The notes under the pieces: model-generated
Told to the model about the DNA's origin: nothing
Database searches by the model: none
Seen by the model: the letters and a program-made list of their open reading frames with translations, nothing else
In this document: positions 23,812 to 35,393 of the stretch, in pieces
How positions within the stretch are numbered: the stretch's first letter is position 1
Layout: every line of letters begins with the position of its first letter
Made by a program: the position numbers and the translations under genes
From: Camellia lanceoleosa
Taxonomy: Eukaryota; Streptophyta; Magnoliopsida; Ericales; Theaceae
Direction of reading: 5' to 3'
Length of the DNA: 64,000 nucleotides
NCBI GenBank assembly: GCA_025200525.1
Contig: CM045758.1
Span: 1,054,001-1,118,000 of the forward strand

Positions 23812-24585
23812 TGTTGGCTATATATTTTGTATAGGCCAATCGCAACTTAACACGTGGCACGTAAAGGGTATTTTGGGGAGTCAATGCAAGTCTCCAATCA
23901 GCGACAGACACTTGGCAATTCATATTGGTAATGATGGGTCTGCGTAGCATGGAAGTAGTTAGAAGGCACGAAGTGACGTGGCGCAATGGTTACTCACAAT
24001 TCAAATTCAAATTCAAGAGGAAAGCCCAACTGCAAGGAAGGCATAGTGGAAGCAGATTGTTCAAGGCCATAACCAATGATCGTGAAAGGGCATTTCGATG
24101 GTTAGAAGTCCACTTTGACAGTTACCATCAGAGAGTATAAATAAAAGAGAAGGCTAACAGAAGAAGGCCCAGACTCAGATCCAGAAACCAGTTATTTACT
24201 TCATATTTTCTTTCCAGTTTTTACATTTATAGTTTTTTATATTTCCAGCTCTTCAATTCCTGTACTGCACTTCATTTCCTAGGAGTAGTTTCAAGCAGTT
24301 TACTACTGTGAACCTCTTCGAGACTGGGTCATTTCATTGTAAGTTCATTGTAAGTTCTTGTTCATTCAATGAAATTCCAGTTTCTGAACTATTTTTGTAC
24401 TCGTCATTATTTATAAGTTTCTCCTAAGCAAGCCACCAGTAAAAATCCTCTTCATTGAGGCTGAAAGAATTTCAACACAATCGTCTGATAATTGGTTGGC
24501 AATTAAAATTCTGTAAGAACTTAATGATCCTTGCTGGCACGCTTAAAATTACATAATTAACCTTCGAAAGTCAAAAAAGCCAACA
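23812..24585 (+). repeat. 3' LTR of Tat-lineage element
   Basis: 774 bp, starting TGTTGGC and ending GCCAACA, a perfect 7-bp terminal inverted repeat. A TATA element (GAGTATAAATAAAAG, about 24132-24146) lies about 320 bp in. The next five bases, GTATT, would be the target duplication, but the partner is missing because the 5' end of the element is gone. Confidence 0.85.
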
Positions 24586-25119
24586 GTATTACTTCCAATA
24601 AAATTATTACACACTCATTGAAAAAATTATAAGTTCAATTATTAATATATTTATAAAATTTATTATTAACTGAGAAAATTTGTGATAAATCTAATCTAAG
24701 GAGGATATAAGGTATTAAGTCCGGTAAATATTTTTTGTTTGTGGGAAATTTATGTTTTGTGAAATAATTTGGTGAGAAGTTTTAGAAGACATTTTGTTTC
24801 TAATTTTACTTCTTGACTTTTTTTTTTACTTTGACTTTTTGTTGACTATCTGTTCAAACTTTTTGTCTATCTATTCAAATTTTTTTACTGTATGTTTAAT
24901 TTTTTCCTTTATCTGTTCAATTTTTCTCCTAAATTATGTTTATTTGTTCAATTTTTCTCCTAAATTCTATTTATCTGTTCAAAATTTTTGACTATTTGTT
25001 CAATTTTTTTTCTATCAATTCAAAATCTGTGTCAATTTTTTTGTTTATTTGTTGCAATAATCATCATCAACTTCAATTTTTTTTCTAGATCTATCTCATA
25101 CATACACACACTCACACTC

Positions 25120-25185
25120 ACAGATATATATATATACATACATATACTCACAAATATATATATATATATATATATATTCAAGATA
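25120..25185. repeat. (TA)n / CATATA microsatellite
   Basis: Alternating TA with CATA interruptions; the longest pure run is about 20 bases. Confidence 0.85.
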
Positions 25186-25689
25186 TATATACATATATAC
25201 ACACACTTACAAAGACAAATAAAACAAAGACAAATAGATACATCAACATCAATTTTATATTCTAACCTATCTATCAATTTTTTTTTTTTAATTGTTACAA
25301 TTTGTTTCATCAGTTTGATGATCTCATTATCATCATCAACCCCAATAACAACAACAACAGTAACAACAAAATTTAAATAGAACCAATACATAGATGAACA
25401 AAAAAAACAACAACAAAAACAGACATACAAAGACAGATAAATCAACAACCACACATACACAAAGACAAATAGATGCATCGATAATAATTCCCAGTCAAAT
25501 AAACATATATGTATATATAAATATACACAAACAAACATATATATATATATTTATCTGTATATATTTGTAGATAATCACGATTATATAAAAGCAAAGTCCG
25601 AGTACTTGATGAATATTTAGACAGATATTGAAGTCCTGAAACTTAAACAAATCTATAACACTTTGTTGTTGATTTTGTGAGATCTAAGA

Positions 25690-26040
25690 AGAGGAGAGAA
25701 GAGAGAAATGGAGACAGATATGAACACTAGATGACGGTGGCGGTGTGAGATCTGAACCCTAGCCGACGGCAAGGGTTCATTCGCATTCTTGAAGCTCAAT
25801 GATGACTCGTGCCCAGCCAACCTCCAGGTCATGGTCGACGCCGTCATAGCGCCAGAGAGTGGATCAAAATCTCTCTCTCTCTGTCTATTTATCTTGCCAA
25901 TGAAGATGTGGATCTCAGATTTAAGGTAAGGAAAGACAGATATGGGAGACGGCAATGGTGAGGAGATGGAAAACGACGGTAAGAGGCGGGAGACTATGAC
26001 AAATGGTCGATCTGAAAAAGAGAGAGAGTGTGTGACATGA
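25690..26040 (-). other. GC-richer island resembling a plant 5' leader or first exon
   Basis: In a strongly AT-rich setting, the minus strand shows CT-rich leader sequence (TCTCTCTCTTTTTCAGATC), then CCGCC-rich coding-like sequence with a 100-codon open frame (25955 to 25653). It may be the leader of a lost gene or transposon. No family motif was recognised. Confidence 0.3.
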
Positions 26041-27433
26041 TATATATGTAGGGGTAGTTCGGATATTTTACACTAGCATGTCCTTATGACAATGTTTTTT
26101 TGCGCTTGGATGTTTGGACAAAGAAAGTTTGATTTTTGATCTTTGGACCAAAAGCCCTTATTAATTTGTAATTTTTTTAAAAAAATTTATAGTGAATTGT
26201 TATTTCTCTTATTTAAAATTTTAGACACTATTTTATTTAGGAGTGGGTGTTGTCGTGTTCCTATTGTGTCATTTCAGATTCATGATAGAATATCTCAATA
26301 CTAACTCAACACATGTTATTATGCTGTGTCATTTCTTATTCATATCTGTTTTAAATTATATTAACATGTTATGTCAAAAATTATTACTCATAGTTAAAAT
26401 TAACAAGAGTTGCTTTGATAATAGGCTAAAACAGTCCCAAAAAAAACAACTATTTTCTCTACTTGTTTGCATTTCTTTTTATAAAAAATCAAAAATCTAC
26501 TAAAATAATCAATTCTCAAAACAACCTTAAATGTATTAAAAAAATTAAAAAATTACAAGTCAAATTTAATGAAAATACTCACTATTTGACAAAATTACTC
26601 ATAAAAATATTTAATTTCAACTCAATTTCATATCCTAATTTACAAAATATATATAGATTGACTCTAAAACGATAGAAAAAAATTTATTATCTTCAATTAA
26701 AAACAAACAAAATTATATTAACTTTGAATTCTCACTCTACCTTATTTTAAAGTTAGTTAGATAGAATTCAAACATATTATGGCATTTTTTAATGAAAAAT
26801 AATAACAAATTGTGTAACTAATTTTTTATTAATTGGATTAATTGTATCAATTTCGTATTGTACAAATTCAACACTAATTTAACTTATTTAATATTCGTGT
26901 TATCAAGTTATATAATATTCATATTTTTGTCGAAAAGTAATCAATTTTAACCCGCTAACTATATATACAATTTGAATCATATTACCACATTGTGTTAAAA
27001 AAATTCACTCTTAATTTTACTTTTCCTCTCATATAGGGGGATGTGTGGCCGTCACACATCATAGGGTGTGGTGGGTCTTACATCCCATGAGAGAGAGAGT
27101 GAGAGAGAGAGAGGAACATAAATGTTGATACCACTAAACACTGCAAATTTTCAATTGCAACAATTAAATATTCAAATTTGGCACAAAGTTAACAATGGTA
27201 GAATATATCACAAAGACATAATAATAACAATAACTATCTATTGAATGGTTTTAAATTGATTTTTATGCTATTTTTTTTAACAATATCAGGTATATTGCCA
27301 TATGAAGAAACTCAATGGTATTTGTGTGTTTGTTGATTGCCTAAAGGGTATTTGGGATGAGGTTTGGGGTAAAATAGGGAAAATTCTATTTTCACATATC
27401 TTTTCATCTTTGTACACACACTTAATGAAACAA

Positions 27434-27441
27434 AATTTTAA
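27434..27441. repeat. Candidate target-site duplication AATTTTAA (left)
   Basis: Matches 32251-32258 exactly. AT-rich sequence makes chance agreement more likely than for a GC-containing site. Confidence 0.6.
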
Positions 27442-29261
27442 GAGTGTTGCCATTAACACCTACCTAATTTCTTTGGACCCCTCAATTCTCATTTTTTTTT
27501 TTAATTATAATTATACCCTAAAGTAAAAATACATTAAAGGACAACTTTTAATGGAACATCCACCCACTAAATAAAAATAATTAGAATAACACTCTACAAT
27601 ATTGTATACCTACCCCCATCCATGTCTATACATATTTCTTATCAATCTACACCCTAATTGTATTCTTTTTCATCAACATTCTAAACCCACATATTCATCT
27701 TCAATAAAAATAATTTGAAATCACCTAATCAGTTAACATTTTGTTTGGTGGTTTCAAATCAATTAATGTTGCAAACAATCCTATTACAGACTCCGTGTTT
27801 CATTATTCGTTGATACTTATAGAGCAATTTAGGACAATGACAATAACTCTGATGAGGTTGGCGTTGCATTGGTAAGTTTATCTATCTTGCATTTATGATT
27901 TGGGGTCGTTTTCAATTCCGTACTGGTTTGCTGACTGTTAAGATTCTATTCAGTAATACAATTTTGAACAGAAACATTTAGTTCAGTACTATAATGTTGA
28001 ACATAACATTTTGTTCGGCATTGGAATGCCAAATGGTTTCATTTTGTAGGATTTTTCCTATGTCTATTTTTTCAAAGGGTTTTTGCCTTTAAAACCCCAT
28101 ATATCGAGTGTTTTACCCTGAAATAAACAAAATATATATATATATATATATGGGATGATGTGGACTCGACTTTCTTCGCGCTACCCTTTTTCGGAAAGGC
28201 TCAAATTGGTCTCCTACAGTTCGGACTCCTGTCACGGTTCTGCATCTAATCTCACAAAGTGCAATGTGAGACTGATAAACACTAAAGAGTTCAATCCGGC
28301 AAATCATTTTAGAAAATCAGATTTTGAATCAAATAATGCCAAAACTAGACTGCTTTACTAGATTATAGAGTCGCTACCTAAATATTTTGTTTTTGAGAAA
28401 TTTAGGAAACCCTGATTCATGCCAAAGGCCACGTGTCCGTCATTACTAAAGTTGTCTCGGCTTGGGAACTTGGGTACAAGGGGGAAGGTCCTGAAATGAG
28501 CACCCCCGCTCGCCCGATCAAAAGATCGGCCTCTACTAAACATGATATGTTGTTTTATAAACCTCATGTGTTCTTATCCAGTTATTAGCTAACTTTACTA
28601 AATGACACACACAAGCAAGTATAGACTAAGTCGTGAGAATTGGAACAAATCAATTCATGTTTGTTTTCGAATTGGTTTGAAATTGCCACCCTCAAGTGGG
28701 CTAAAACGTGGATTTGCCACCCTCAAGTGGGCTTAAAACATGATAATTTGCCACTTCATAAAGTGGGCTTAAAACTCACAATCATCGAATTGTTCCAATT
28801 CAAGCAATAAAGCCTTCATCCATAGGCATTAATGCAGTTAATCATTTATGCAAATAGCCTCATGGCAAGCATGCTATCATGGCAACACTCACACTCATGT
28901 AAGTATGCTAAAGTGTAAAACTTACAGTGTACTCCGAGCCAAAACAAAAGCTAGTTAGAAATATGCATGATCTTAACTATACAAGATACCTGATGCAACA
29001 CATGCAATAATGCAATTAATGGGCTCGGCTATCTAAGATGGCATATGAATGCAACAATTTGTTAACATGCTTTGAAACACGTATTCAAATAAGTATTGAA
29101 ATACGATGTAGTTTGAATGATGCGCCGAGCCTCGGTGCATGCAAGACAAATGAATGATGCAAACATGCGAGTATAAAGTATGCTAATTGAAACATGCCCT
29201 AATCTAACCATCGAAAACAGATAAATAAAAGGGAGAAAAACATGGGGTTGGAAGACATGCA

Positions 29262-29288
29262 CACGCACACGCACGCACGCACGCACAC
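29262..29288. repeat. (ACGC)n microsatellite
   Basis: CACGCACGCACGCACGCAC run inside LTR copy B. Confidence 0.85.
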
Positions 29289-29692
29289 TTATTACAACAT
29301 TGTGCCCTCTCGAAGGAGGGTTCGAATAAATAAGCTAAGCTACACTAAGCTAAGCTAATTATTACAAAACAACTAATCAACTATTCTAGCTAATTAAATG
29401 CTACAACATAATTGAATAACTAGCTATGCTAAGCTAATTAAAATATTACAAAACAAATTGAACTAATTAATTACAACATATGTAAATAATCGGCTACAAC
29501 TAGCTAACAAAGCAATGAATTGGCCTCGCGAGCAAGGGAGACATGCATGCTCGGTTGCTTCTTTCCCGAAAATCTATCGCCTTGCCACCGGTTGCCTCTG
29601 TTTGCACCTTTTCTGTTTTCTGAGTATCGAACCAATTTCCAAACTGCTTCTGCTCCAAAACAAGAACACTTTTGCACCAAAAAATGGATTGA

Positions 29693-29752
29693 TGGCCGGT
29701 CGGCCACAAACACTGGCCGATCGGCTACTTCAAGCGGCCAGTCGGCCATCCC
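29693..29752. repeat. GGCCGGTCGGCCAC minisatellite in LTR copy B
   Basis: Three or four imperfect units built on GGCC(G/A)nTCGGCC, a self-complementary core. Confidence 0.65.
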
Positions 29753-31562
29753 TTTTTCCAAAATTCTATTTTTTCTACAACAAAGAGCAACAAGGGCAAA
29801 GCAATGTATTTGCAAGCTCAAATGAGTATGGCACTAGGCTCTCAAGCCACCAATCAAGCATTTTCATGCATGATGGCCAAAGAACCAAGCTTGTACAAGC
29901 TTAATAAATGCGCACATAAGACTCAAATGGCCATCATCCTATCATGTATGATCAAGGATGACGGCGACCAAGAAACGTGACACGTTTCATCACTTTGAGT
30001 ATGAAGCGTCCCACATTTCTTGTGTTTAGATTAACGTCCGATCCAAACACATATAATGCAACACAAACATGCTTATCTTATCATGTTTAACTTGGTTCAT
30101 TTTGTTTACACATTTTAATGTTACCAAACCATTCTTTAGTTGGCTAAGTCCAATGTGAAAGTCCTCTAATGAGAGAGGAGTCAACCAAAGGATGGTTTAA
30201 GACATGAGAGAGATCATGCCTTTGGCTAGGAGGAACCCTCAAAAGAGAGTTAAAGCCATTGAGCACAAGCTCTATCTCAAGCTTACACAATCATAAGGTT
30301 AACCAACCCTCAAAACAAATAGGAAAATGAAGAAATGAGGGAGGTTACAGACTTTTTAGTGCTGAAATGGCATGGAAAATAATGCTAAACATGCAAGCAA
30401 CACATGCACAACATGCTAAGAGCCAAAAACATTAAGACTAGTGAAGAGCACTATACTAAAAGCATGCAATATCAAGCTTAAATGATCAAACCAGCTTTGG
30501 ACAAAACTTAAACATGCCAAAACAGTGGCCTAAACATGCTGAGATAGAAACATAAAAGGCAAGAAAATCATGCGCACATGTTGGCTCGCAAGCAAGGCAC
30601 AAAGCACAACTCTCAAAAGCAATGAGAGAGTAAGATATGTGAGAGTGTGACATGAATATATGCACTGAAATCACATGCTAAATGATCCAACAACATGCAA
30701 TCAACCCAAGCAAAGCATGTTAGAGGCCTTAAAATACAAAGCTAATGATGCCCTTTACACTACAACCATGCAAGGCTAAGCTCATATGACCAAGACCACC
30801 CAAAATAGAGTTAAAGCATGCTAAATCAGTAGCTAAAACATACTGAGATCCAGTCATAAGGAGGTAGAAAAACATGCTCACATGCTAGGCAACAACACAT
30901 GCAAACAAGACACAATGAGGGGAAGCCACCCCCTCCTATTTTGGACCTCAAAACTAACTTTGTACCACTGAAATTCCCCTGGGATTCAGTTGTTAAAAGG
31001 CCAAGAAAAGGGGGTTTCAAAAGCTTTGAAAGATGGCTCAAAAGGCTTTATACGCCAAAGAGTAAAATGAGGAAACCACCCCCTAACTAAACAAGGCTCA
31101 AACCACCATTTTAAAACCTTAAAGATAGAGCTTTTTAGAGGTTAAAACCAGCCTCAAAGAAACATGCAAAGATGGCCAAACAATGAATTAAAACAAAGTT
31201 TAAAAGATGTAAGTCCTTACCCTTGAAGCACAGCAACAAACAGCAAAAGTTCTGAGCCAAAACCACTTTTAGAAGCTCAAACAAGGCCTCCAAGAACCTC
31301 GGCTCCAAGGTGAAGGTGTTTGGCTAAGAGTCTTAGTGCAAATGTGTAGAGAAAACTCACTTTCAAGCACAAAACAAGAAGAGAGAGATGGGAAATTTTG
31401 CTCATCAAAATTCTAACCCCTCAAATGGGGGAGAGACCTCCCCATATATAGAAATACAAGCCAAAAGCTTGCTTTCATCCCTACATACACATGTATGGAG
31501 ATGAGCATCAGTGATCAACAGCTGGCACAGCTGGCGAATAAATATCTGAAAAATGAGAAAAA

Positions 31563-31675
31563 TGGCCGTCGGCCATCATTGGTGGCCGACCGGCCATCAA
31601 CATAGCCGACCGGCCACCACTGGTAGCCGACAGGCACAAGTCATGGCCGGCAGGCTAAGGGGATGGCCGACAGGC
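31563..31675. repeat. TGGCCGACCGGCCA minisatellite in LTR copy B
   Basis: About six units; the core GGCCGACCGGCC is close to palindromic. It lies near the LTR 5' end in its own sense. Confidence 0.7.
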
Positions 31676-32250
31676 CACCCTCTCCTCCAAAAGCAAAGCA
31701 ACAAACTCTTGGTCTACAACTAAGCACACAACAAACAAGATAAGAGGCTCCAAGGCAAGGTGCTAGGCCGAAACCTTCAGGAACTCAAAACGAACACAAG
31801 TGAGCACAATCAGCGGGTGTTCAAATGATGACGCCCAAGTCTTGAAGACAGTCAAAAAAGGGGGTGTCTACAGATGGGGAGTTGAAGGTTACCTAAGAGA
31901 AAAAGAAAGAGACCGTCGAAGAGATTTTCGACTGAGATACCGTCATTCACGGTGACAAAGAGAAATAGACCATTGTTTATGAAAGAAGGAAAAAATGATA
32001 CATTCGATTGTCTCTCAATCATTTATTGTTCTCAATCGTTTCTCGATCATTTATCGTTTACTAAGAGAAGAAGAATAGAGGGTGTGCAAAATTAGGTGAA
32101 TATGCACTTGGGTGTGATGATATTATGAATATGGGAAAAATTGTATTAAGTGGAGTGTTCAAAGAAATCTTATTAAAATTTAGGGATTAAGGTGGAGGTT
32201 CAAAGAAATGGGGGTCCAAAGAAATTAGGTACATGCTAATAGCAGCCCTC

Positions 32251-32258
32251 AATTTTAA
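32251..32258. repeat. Candidate target-site duplication AATTTTAA (right)
   Basis: Partner of 27434-27441. Confidence 0.6.
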
Positions 32259-32637
32259 TGACAATTTTACTATGAAGCAAAATGACCATAATAGACATCA
32301 AAACACACACTAAATATGAAATCTAAGTTTTCTCTACACACATCTTTTAACAACAATAATTCTCAGTTCACATCTTTTGAGGGGAGGGAAAAAAAAGAAG
32401 CTAAAACTTACTCTATTATTTTCTCTTTCTTGCTACACACTCTATTATCCTCTTGCTTTCTTGGGTAATACTTTAATATTGCTTACTCTCTAGGTTCATA
32501 CTCTATTGTTTATATCTTTTTATAATACTCAAAAAAGTAATACTTTTTAATTTTTTTCAACAAAACCAAAGTTCTGAAAAAGATTTTTAGACTTGCACTT
32601 TTTACTTTTCTCTTTTCGTCTACAAACTAGAAATATT
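32259..32637. other. AT-rich spacer
   Basis: No gene or repeat family recognised between the Mutator-like element and the copia LTR. The string CTTGGGTAATACT here (about 32460) recurs near 50283 beyond the copia element. Confidence 0.5.
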
Positions 32638-33505
32638 TGTAGGAAAAAATAGTTTTATGGTGACTTTAATGTGAAATTAAAGTTGGTCCTAACTACCGGT
32701 TGAGGTGGAATCAAATGGGTCTAGATTGTTTGTAATAAGATCTTTACATCACAAAAAGAATGACCAAAAATCAATAATGATTGAATGAAAAATTGTCTCA
32801 TAAAGTTGGCTTCATGAATGAGGTATTGGGAATGGTATGTAACCACATATCCCACATTGATTGTAAAGGAAAGCATTGATGGGTATTTAAATCCCAAGTT
32901 TTTTATAAGAGCATGAGCCCTTTGGGGCATCCAAATTTTTCGAAGGAAGAGAGTTATGGATACTTCAAGGATAGGCTAGGGCCAAGACTATGGTCCAAGT
33001 TTGTTATGCAAAAAATGCCACGCGCATGCGCCATCCGCCCACCGGGTCCGTAGATCTTGGGACTTGGGCTTGGGATTGGGCTTGAGGCTTGTTACTTACT
33101 GGAATGGCTTAGCTTTGGGCTAGGCCAGATTAGTGGCCCATCAGCCTAATTTTTTTGAGCTAAGTCAGATTGGTGGCTACAAATATACACATATGTCTAT
33201 ATAGAGTGTGTAACTCATACACTTATTCCATCAGTTTTCTGCGTTTGTTTCAGCAACTTTGCATAAATGAATTCTGTATTTGTTGCTGGAAAACTCTTCC
33301 TCTCTCCCATTGTGTATAAATAAAGGCCATTCTCTTTGGTTTAAGTACAGAATTTTTGCTCTCATCTTATAGTCAGTCTACACATATAATTTTTCCCGTG
33401 TGAGAGAGTGCTACCATTGTCAGTTCGCCGAAACTATACAAAAGGTGCTTCTGACTTAGCGGGTTCTAACTGTTGTGTCCTGGGAGACAAACTATAGCAT
33501 TTCTG
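32638..33505 (+). repeat. Copia 5' LTR, 3' end lost
   Basis: Starts TGTAGGAAAAAATAG and parallels the 3' LTR at 49022: GGTCC-AACTA-CGGTTGAGGTGG, CAAATGGGTCTAGATT, ATGAGCCCTTTGGGGCAT, GGCCCATCA and a TATA element (GTGTATAAATAAAGG, about 33313-33327). Similarity stops near TCTAACTGTTGTGTCCTGGGAGACA at about 33490-33500, where chromovirus LTR sequence takes over. Confidence 0.8.
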
Positions 33506-34990
33506 GTTTATACCCGACCCATTTTGTGTTTTGGATTCAGATTTCGTAGTCTTGTATGGTTGTTCTTGTCTTTTCTCTCTTGTTCTTTCTTAAATTTGGT
33601 TATTGGATTGTAGTTGTGTGTTTGGAACAGATTGGTTACTTGATTTTCCAAACCTTTGTTGCCTAGATTTTTGCTCCTCGCTCGAGCAGCCATTCTTGCG
33701 CTCGAGTGAGATTTGCAAACTCTCAGTATTTTTGCAGACCTGCAAATACTGGAAGAGTGTATTCTACGATCGAGCAGTGTTTCTTATGCTCGAACGAGTG
33801 AGTGCTCAAGCGACCAATCTTGAGCTCGAGCGATGTCCTTCGTTTGAAAAACTTCTGAAAGTGTGTAATCTGCGCTCAAGCGAAACAATGTGTCTGACAC
33901 TCGAGCGTCACTTTTCACGCTCGAGCAGACTGCGTGTATATCAAATCATGAAGATGACTTTTTGTTTCACTTTTTCATTCCTCTCTCTCTCTAAAACTTT
34001 CCAAAAACCTAGATATTGAGTTTGTCTCTCTGAAACTCATATTCTCTCTACCATTTCACCTAGATCCATTAGGATCTTCACCCTAGTGCCTTTGAGAAAA
34101 AGTTAGAGTGCCTCAAGAGCTCCATTTTGATCCAAGTAGAAGTTGGCTTCGATGTCTTTGAAGTTTCTCCTTTGTTGCTTTGGTCTTCTAAGCTTAAGGT
34201 AGGGATTTTTTACACCTTTATATGGCTTTTAACTTAGTTATTTGTTGATTGTGTAACAATGGTGAGCTTTGGGTGTATTATGGACAAACTTAGGGTTTGG
34301 GATGTAAAATCAAAAGAGGGGCTTCTATTGTAAGTAATACAATTAGTCATGGGGTTTGAAAATGAGGTTATATTGTGTTACAATTGTTGATTTTGGCATT
34401 TGGGTTGGTATTTGGAAAAGAGAGAAGTTTGCCCTAAAATGATTCAAGTATTTATTTTGTATAAATAAATGAAGTTGGCATTGTAAACATGAAATTGGAT
34501 GAATATTGAAATAAATGGTGGGATTGGTTATGTATTAGCTCACACCTTTGGAAATTTTGAATAAATTATATGTCTTAAGATTGAATATCTGTTTAGAAAT
34601 AACTGGATTGGGCTATTGGTAGAGGATAGCTATGATTGTTGTAAAAATTGCATGAGGATTAGATGAATTAAAACTAATCTATTGTTGGTTGTCATTGAAT
34701 ATGACTATGTTTTAAATACATTGTATATATATGATGTTAAGAGGAGAAATGGGATGTACTCCATATTTGGGAGGAGATAGGGGATGGACTCCATTGAAAT
34801 TAAGTTGGCCAGAGTGTCCTGGGTGAAAGTCCCAAAACCGCGCGTATACATGAGTGCCAATCACATGGATTGGATTCATTGTATACATGTGTTAGCTTTT
34901 GTACACGAACTCTGATGAATGAAAGTATATTATTTCTATTATCTTTTCGCTTGTGAGTTGGATTCATTGTATTATTTTTTGGACGTTACA
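33506..34990 (+). repeat. 5' LTR of nested chromovirus (left end approximate)
   Basis: Ends GGACGTTACA at 34990, three bases before the primer-binding site. It contains a cluster of CGCTCGAGCG-type palindromes (33677-33940). The 5' TG terminus could not be fixed. Confidence 0.7.
33677..33940. repeat. CGCTCGAGCG palindrome cluster (LTR at 33.5 kb)
   Basis: About eight CTCGAGC-type sites, some mutated to CTCAAGC or ATCGAGC, in 265 bp. A similar, denser cluster lies at 44894-45230 in a different LTR. Confidence 0.8.
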
Positions 34991-34993
34991 ACT

Positions 34994-35005
34994 TGGTATC
35001 AGAGC
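34994..35005 (+). promoter_or_regulatory. Primer-binding site, initiator tRNA-Met
   Basis: TGGTATCAGAGC, complementary to the 3' end of plant initiator tRNA-Met, three bases after the LTR end. Confidence 0.92.
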
Positions 35006-35393
35006 ATACTGGGTTTGAATACTTTGGGTACATGGGAAGTGGTTATTACCACAATGGGTTTGTCTTGCTTGGTTGAAACGTTAGTATTTATTGTATGCGT
35101 ATGTGATAACATGCTTATGTGATTATATGGGTATGAGATTTAATTTCTAGGATGTGGATCGAGTCTACGAGTTTTTAGGAGTCCTATTGGAAAGGCACCT
35201 GATCACTACCGTTTCTAATTGGCACTCTAGCAACGTCGCGGGACGGTCACTATCCAGAAATGAAATTCGTATGTGTTTATGTGACTACGTGCTTAGATGG
35301 AGTGAATTACTGTTGTCCAACATATTAGGACACGAGTGAGTTAGCTTCGGTACATTTGTGAATATGCTAATCTCTTGTGTTACCTTCATTAGG

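Larger units (their letters stand above)
5276..24585 (+). mobile_element. Decayed Tat-lineage Ty3/gypsy element, 5' part missing
   Basis: Plus-strand remnant holding, in order, an RNase H domain, integrase, two antisense gene remnants, a polypurine tract and a 774-bp 3' LTR. RNase H of the NNQAEY type followed by an HHCC integrase, with extra minus-strand ORFs between pol and the 3' LTR, fits the Tat/Ogre group and not chromoviruses. Gag, protease and reverse transcriptase are absent. Two insertions split it: 5991-13456 and about 17135-20514. The reading frame resumes exactly across the first one once the 5-bp duplication is discounted, which confirms the reconstruction of the order. Confidence 0.8.
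24586..27441. other. AT-rich intergenic stretch with microsatellites
   Basis: No gene supported. It contains TGTTCAATTTTT-type degenerate repeats (24840-25010), (TA)n and CATATA runs (25120-25200 and 25500-25560), a GC-richer island (25690-26040) and a GAGAGA run (27090-27112). Open frames here are low-complexity Ile/Tyr/Phe-rich artefacts. Confidence 0.6.
28159..31872 (-). mobile_element. Large gypsy LTR (copy B), reverse orientation
   Basis: Starts near TGTGGACTCG and ends GGGGGTGTCTACA at 31872, so the LTR in its own sense begins TGTAGACACCCCC. Flanks GATGA (28154-28158) and GATGG (31873-31877) agree at four of five positions, a probable diverged target duplication. About 3.7 kb with no gag or pol, hence a solo LTR. 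It shares its full layout with copy A at 17135-20514: AAGCTAA-rich tracts, paired GGCCG-type minisatellites and a reverse TATA (CCATATATAG, about 31441-31450). It interrupts the Mutator-like element. Confidence 0.78.
27442..32250. mobile_element. Mutator-like non-autonomous DNA element, split by an LTR
   Basis: The left terminus (27442 onward: GAGTGTTGCCATTAACA, then TACCTAATTTCTTTGGACCC) and the reverse complement of the right terminus (ending at 32250: GAGGGCTGCTATTAGCA, then TACCTAATTTCTTTGGACCC) form a terminal inverted repeat of about 40 bp. An 8-bp direct repeat AATTTTAA flanks it (27434-27441 and 32251-32258). Excluding the LTR at 28159-31872, the element is about 1.1 kb and has no transposase. 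The GRGKGYTGCYATTARCA terminus suggests the Mutator superfamily; the 8-bp duplication would also allow hAT. Confidence 0.72.

Noticed and set aside
24988..25538. Long Ile/Tyr/Cys-rich frames on both strands (130 and 168 codons)
   Set aside because: Produced by TA, CATA and ACA microsatellites; no real protein composition.
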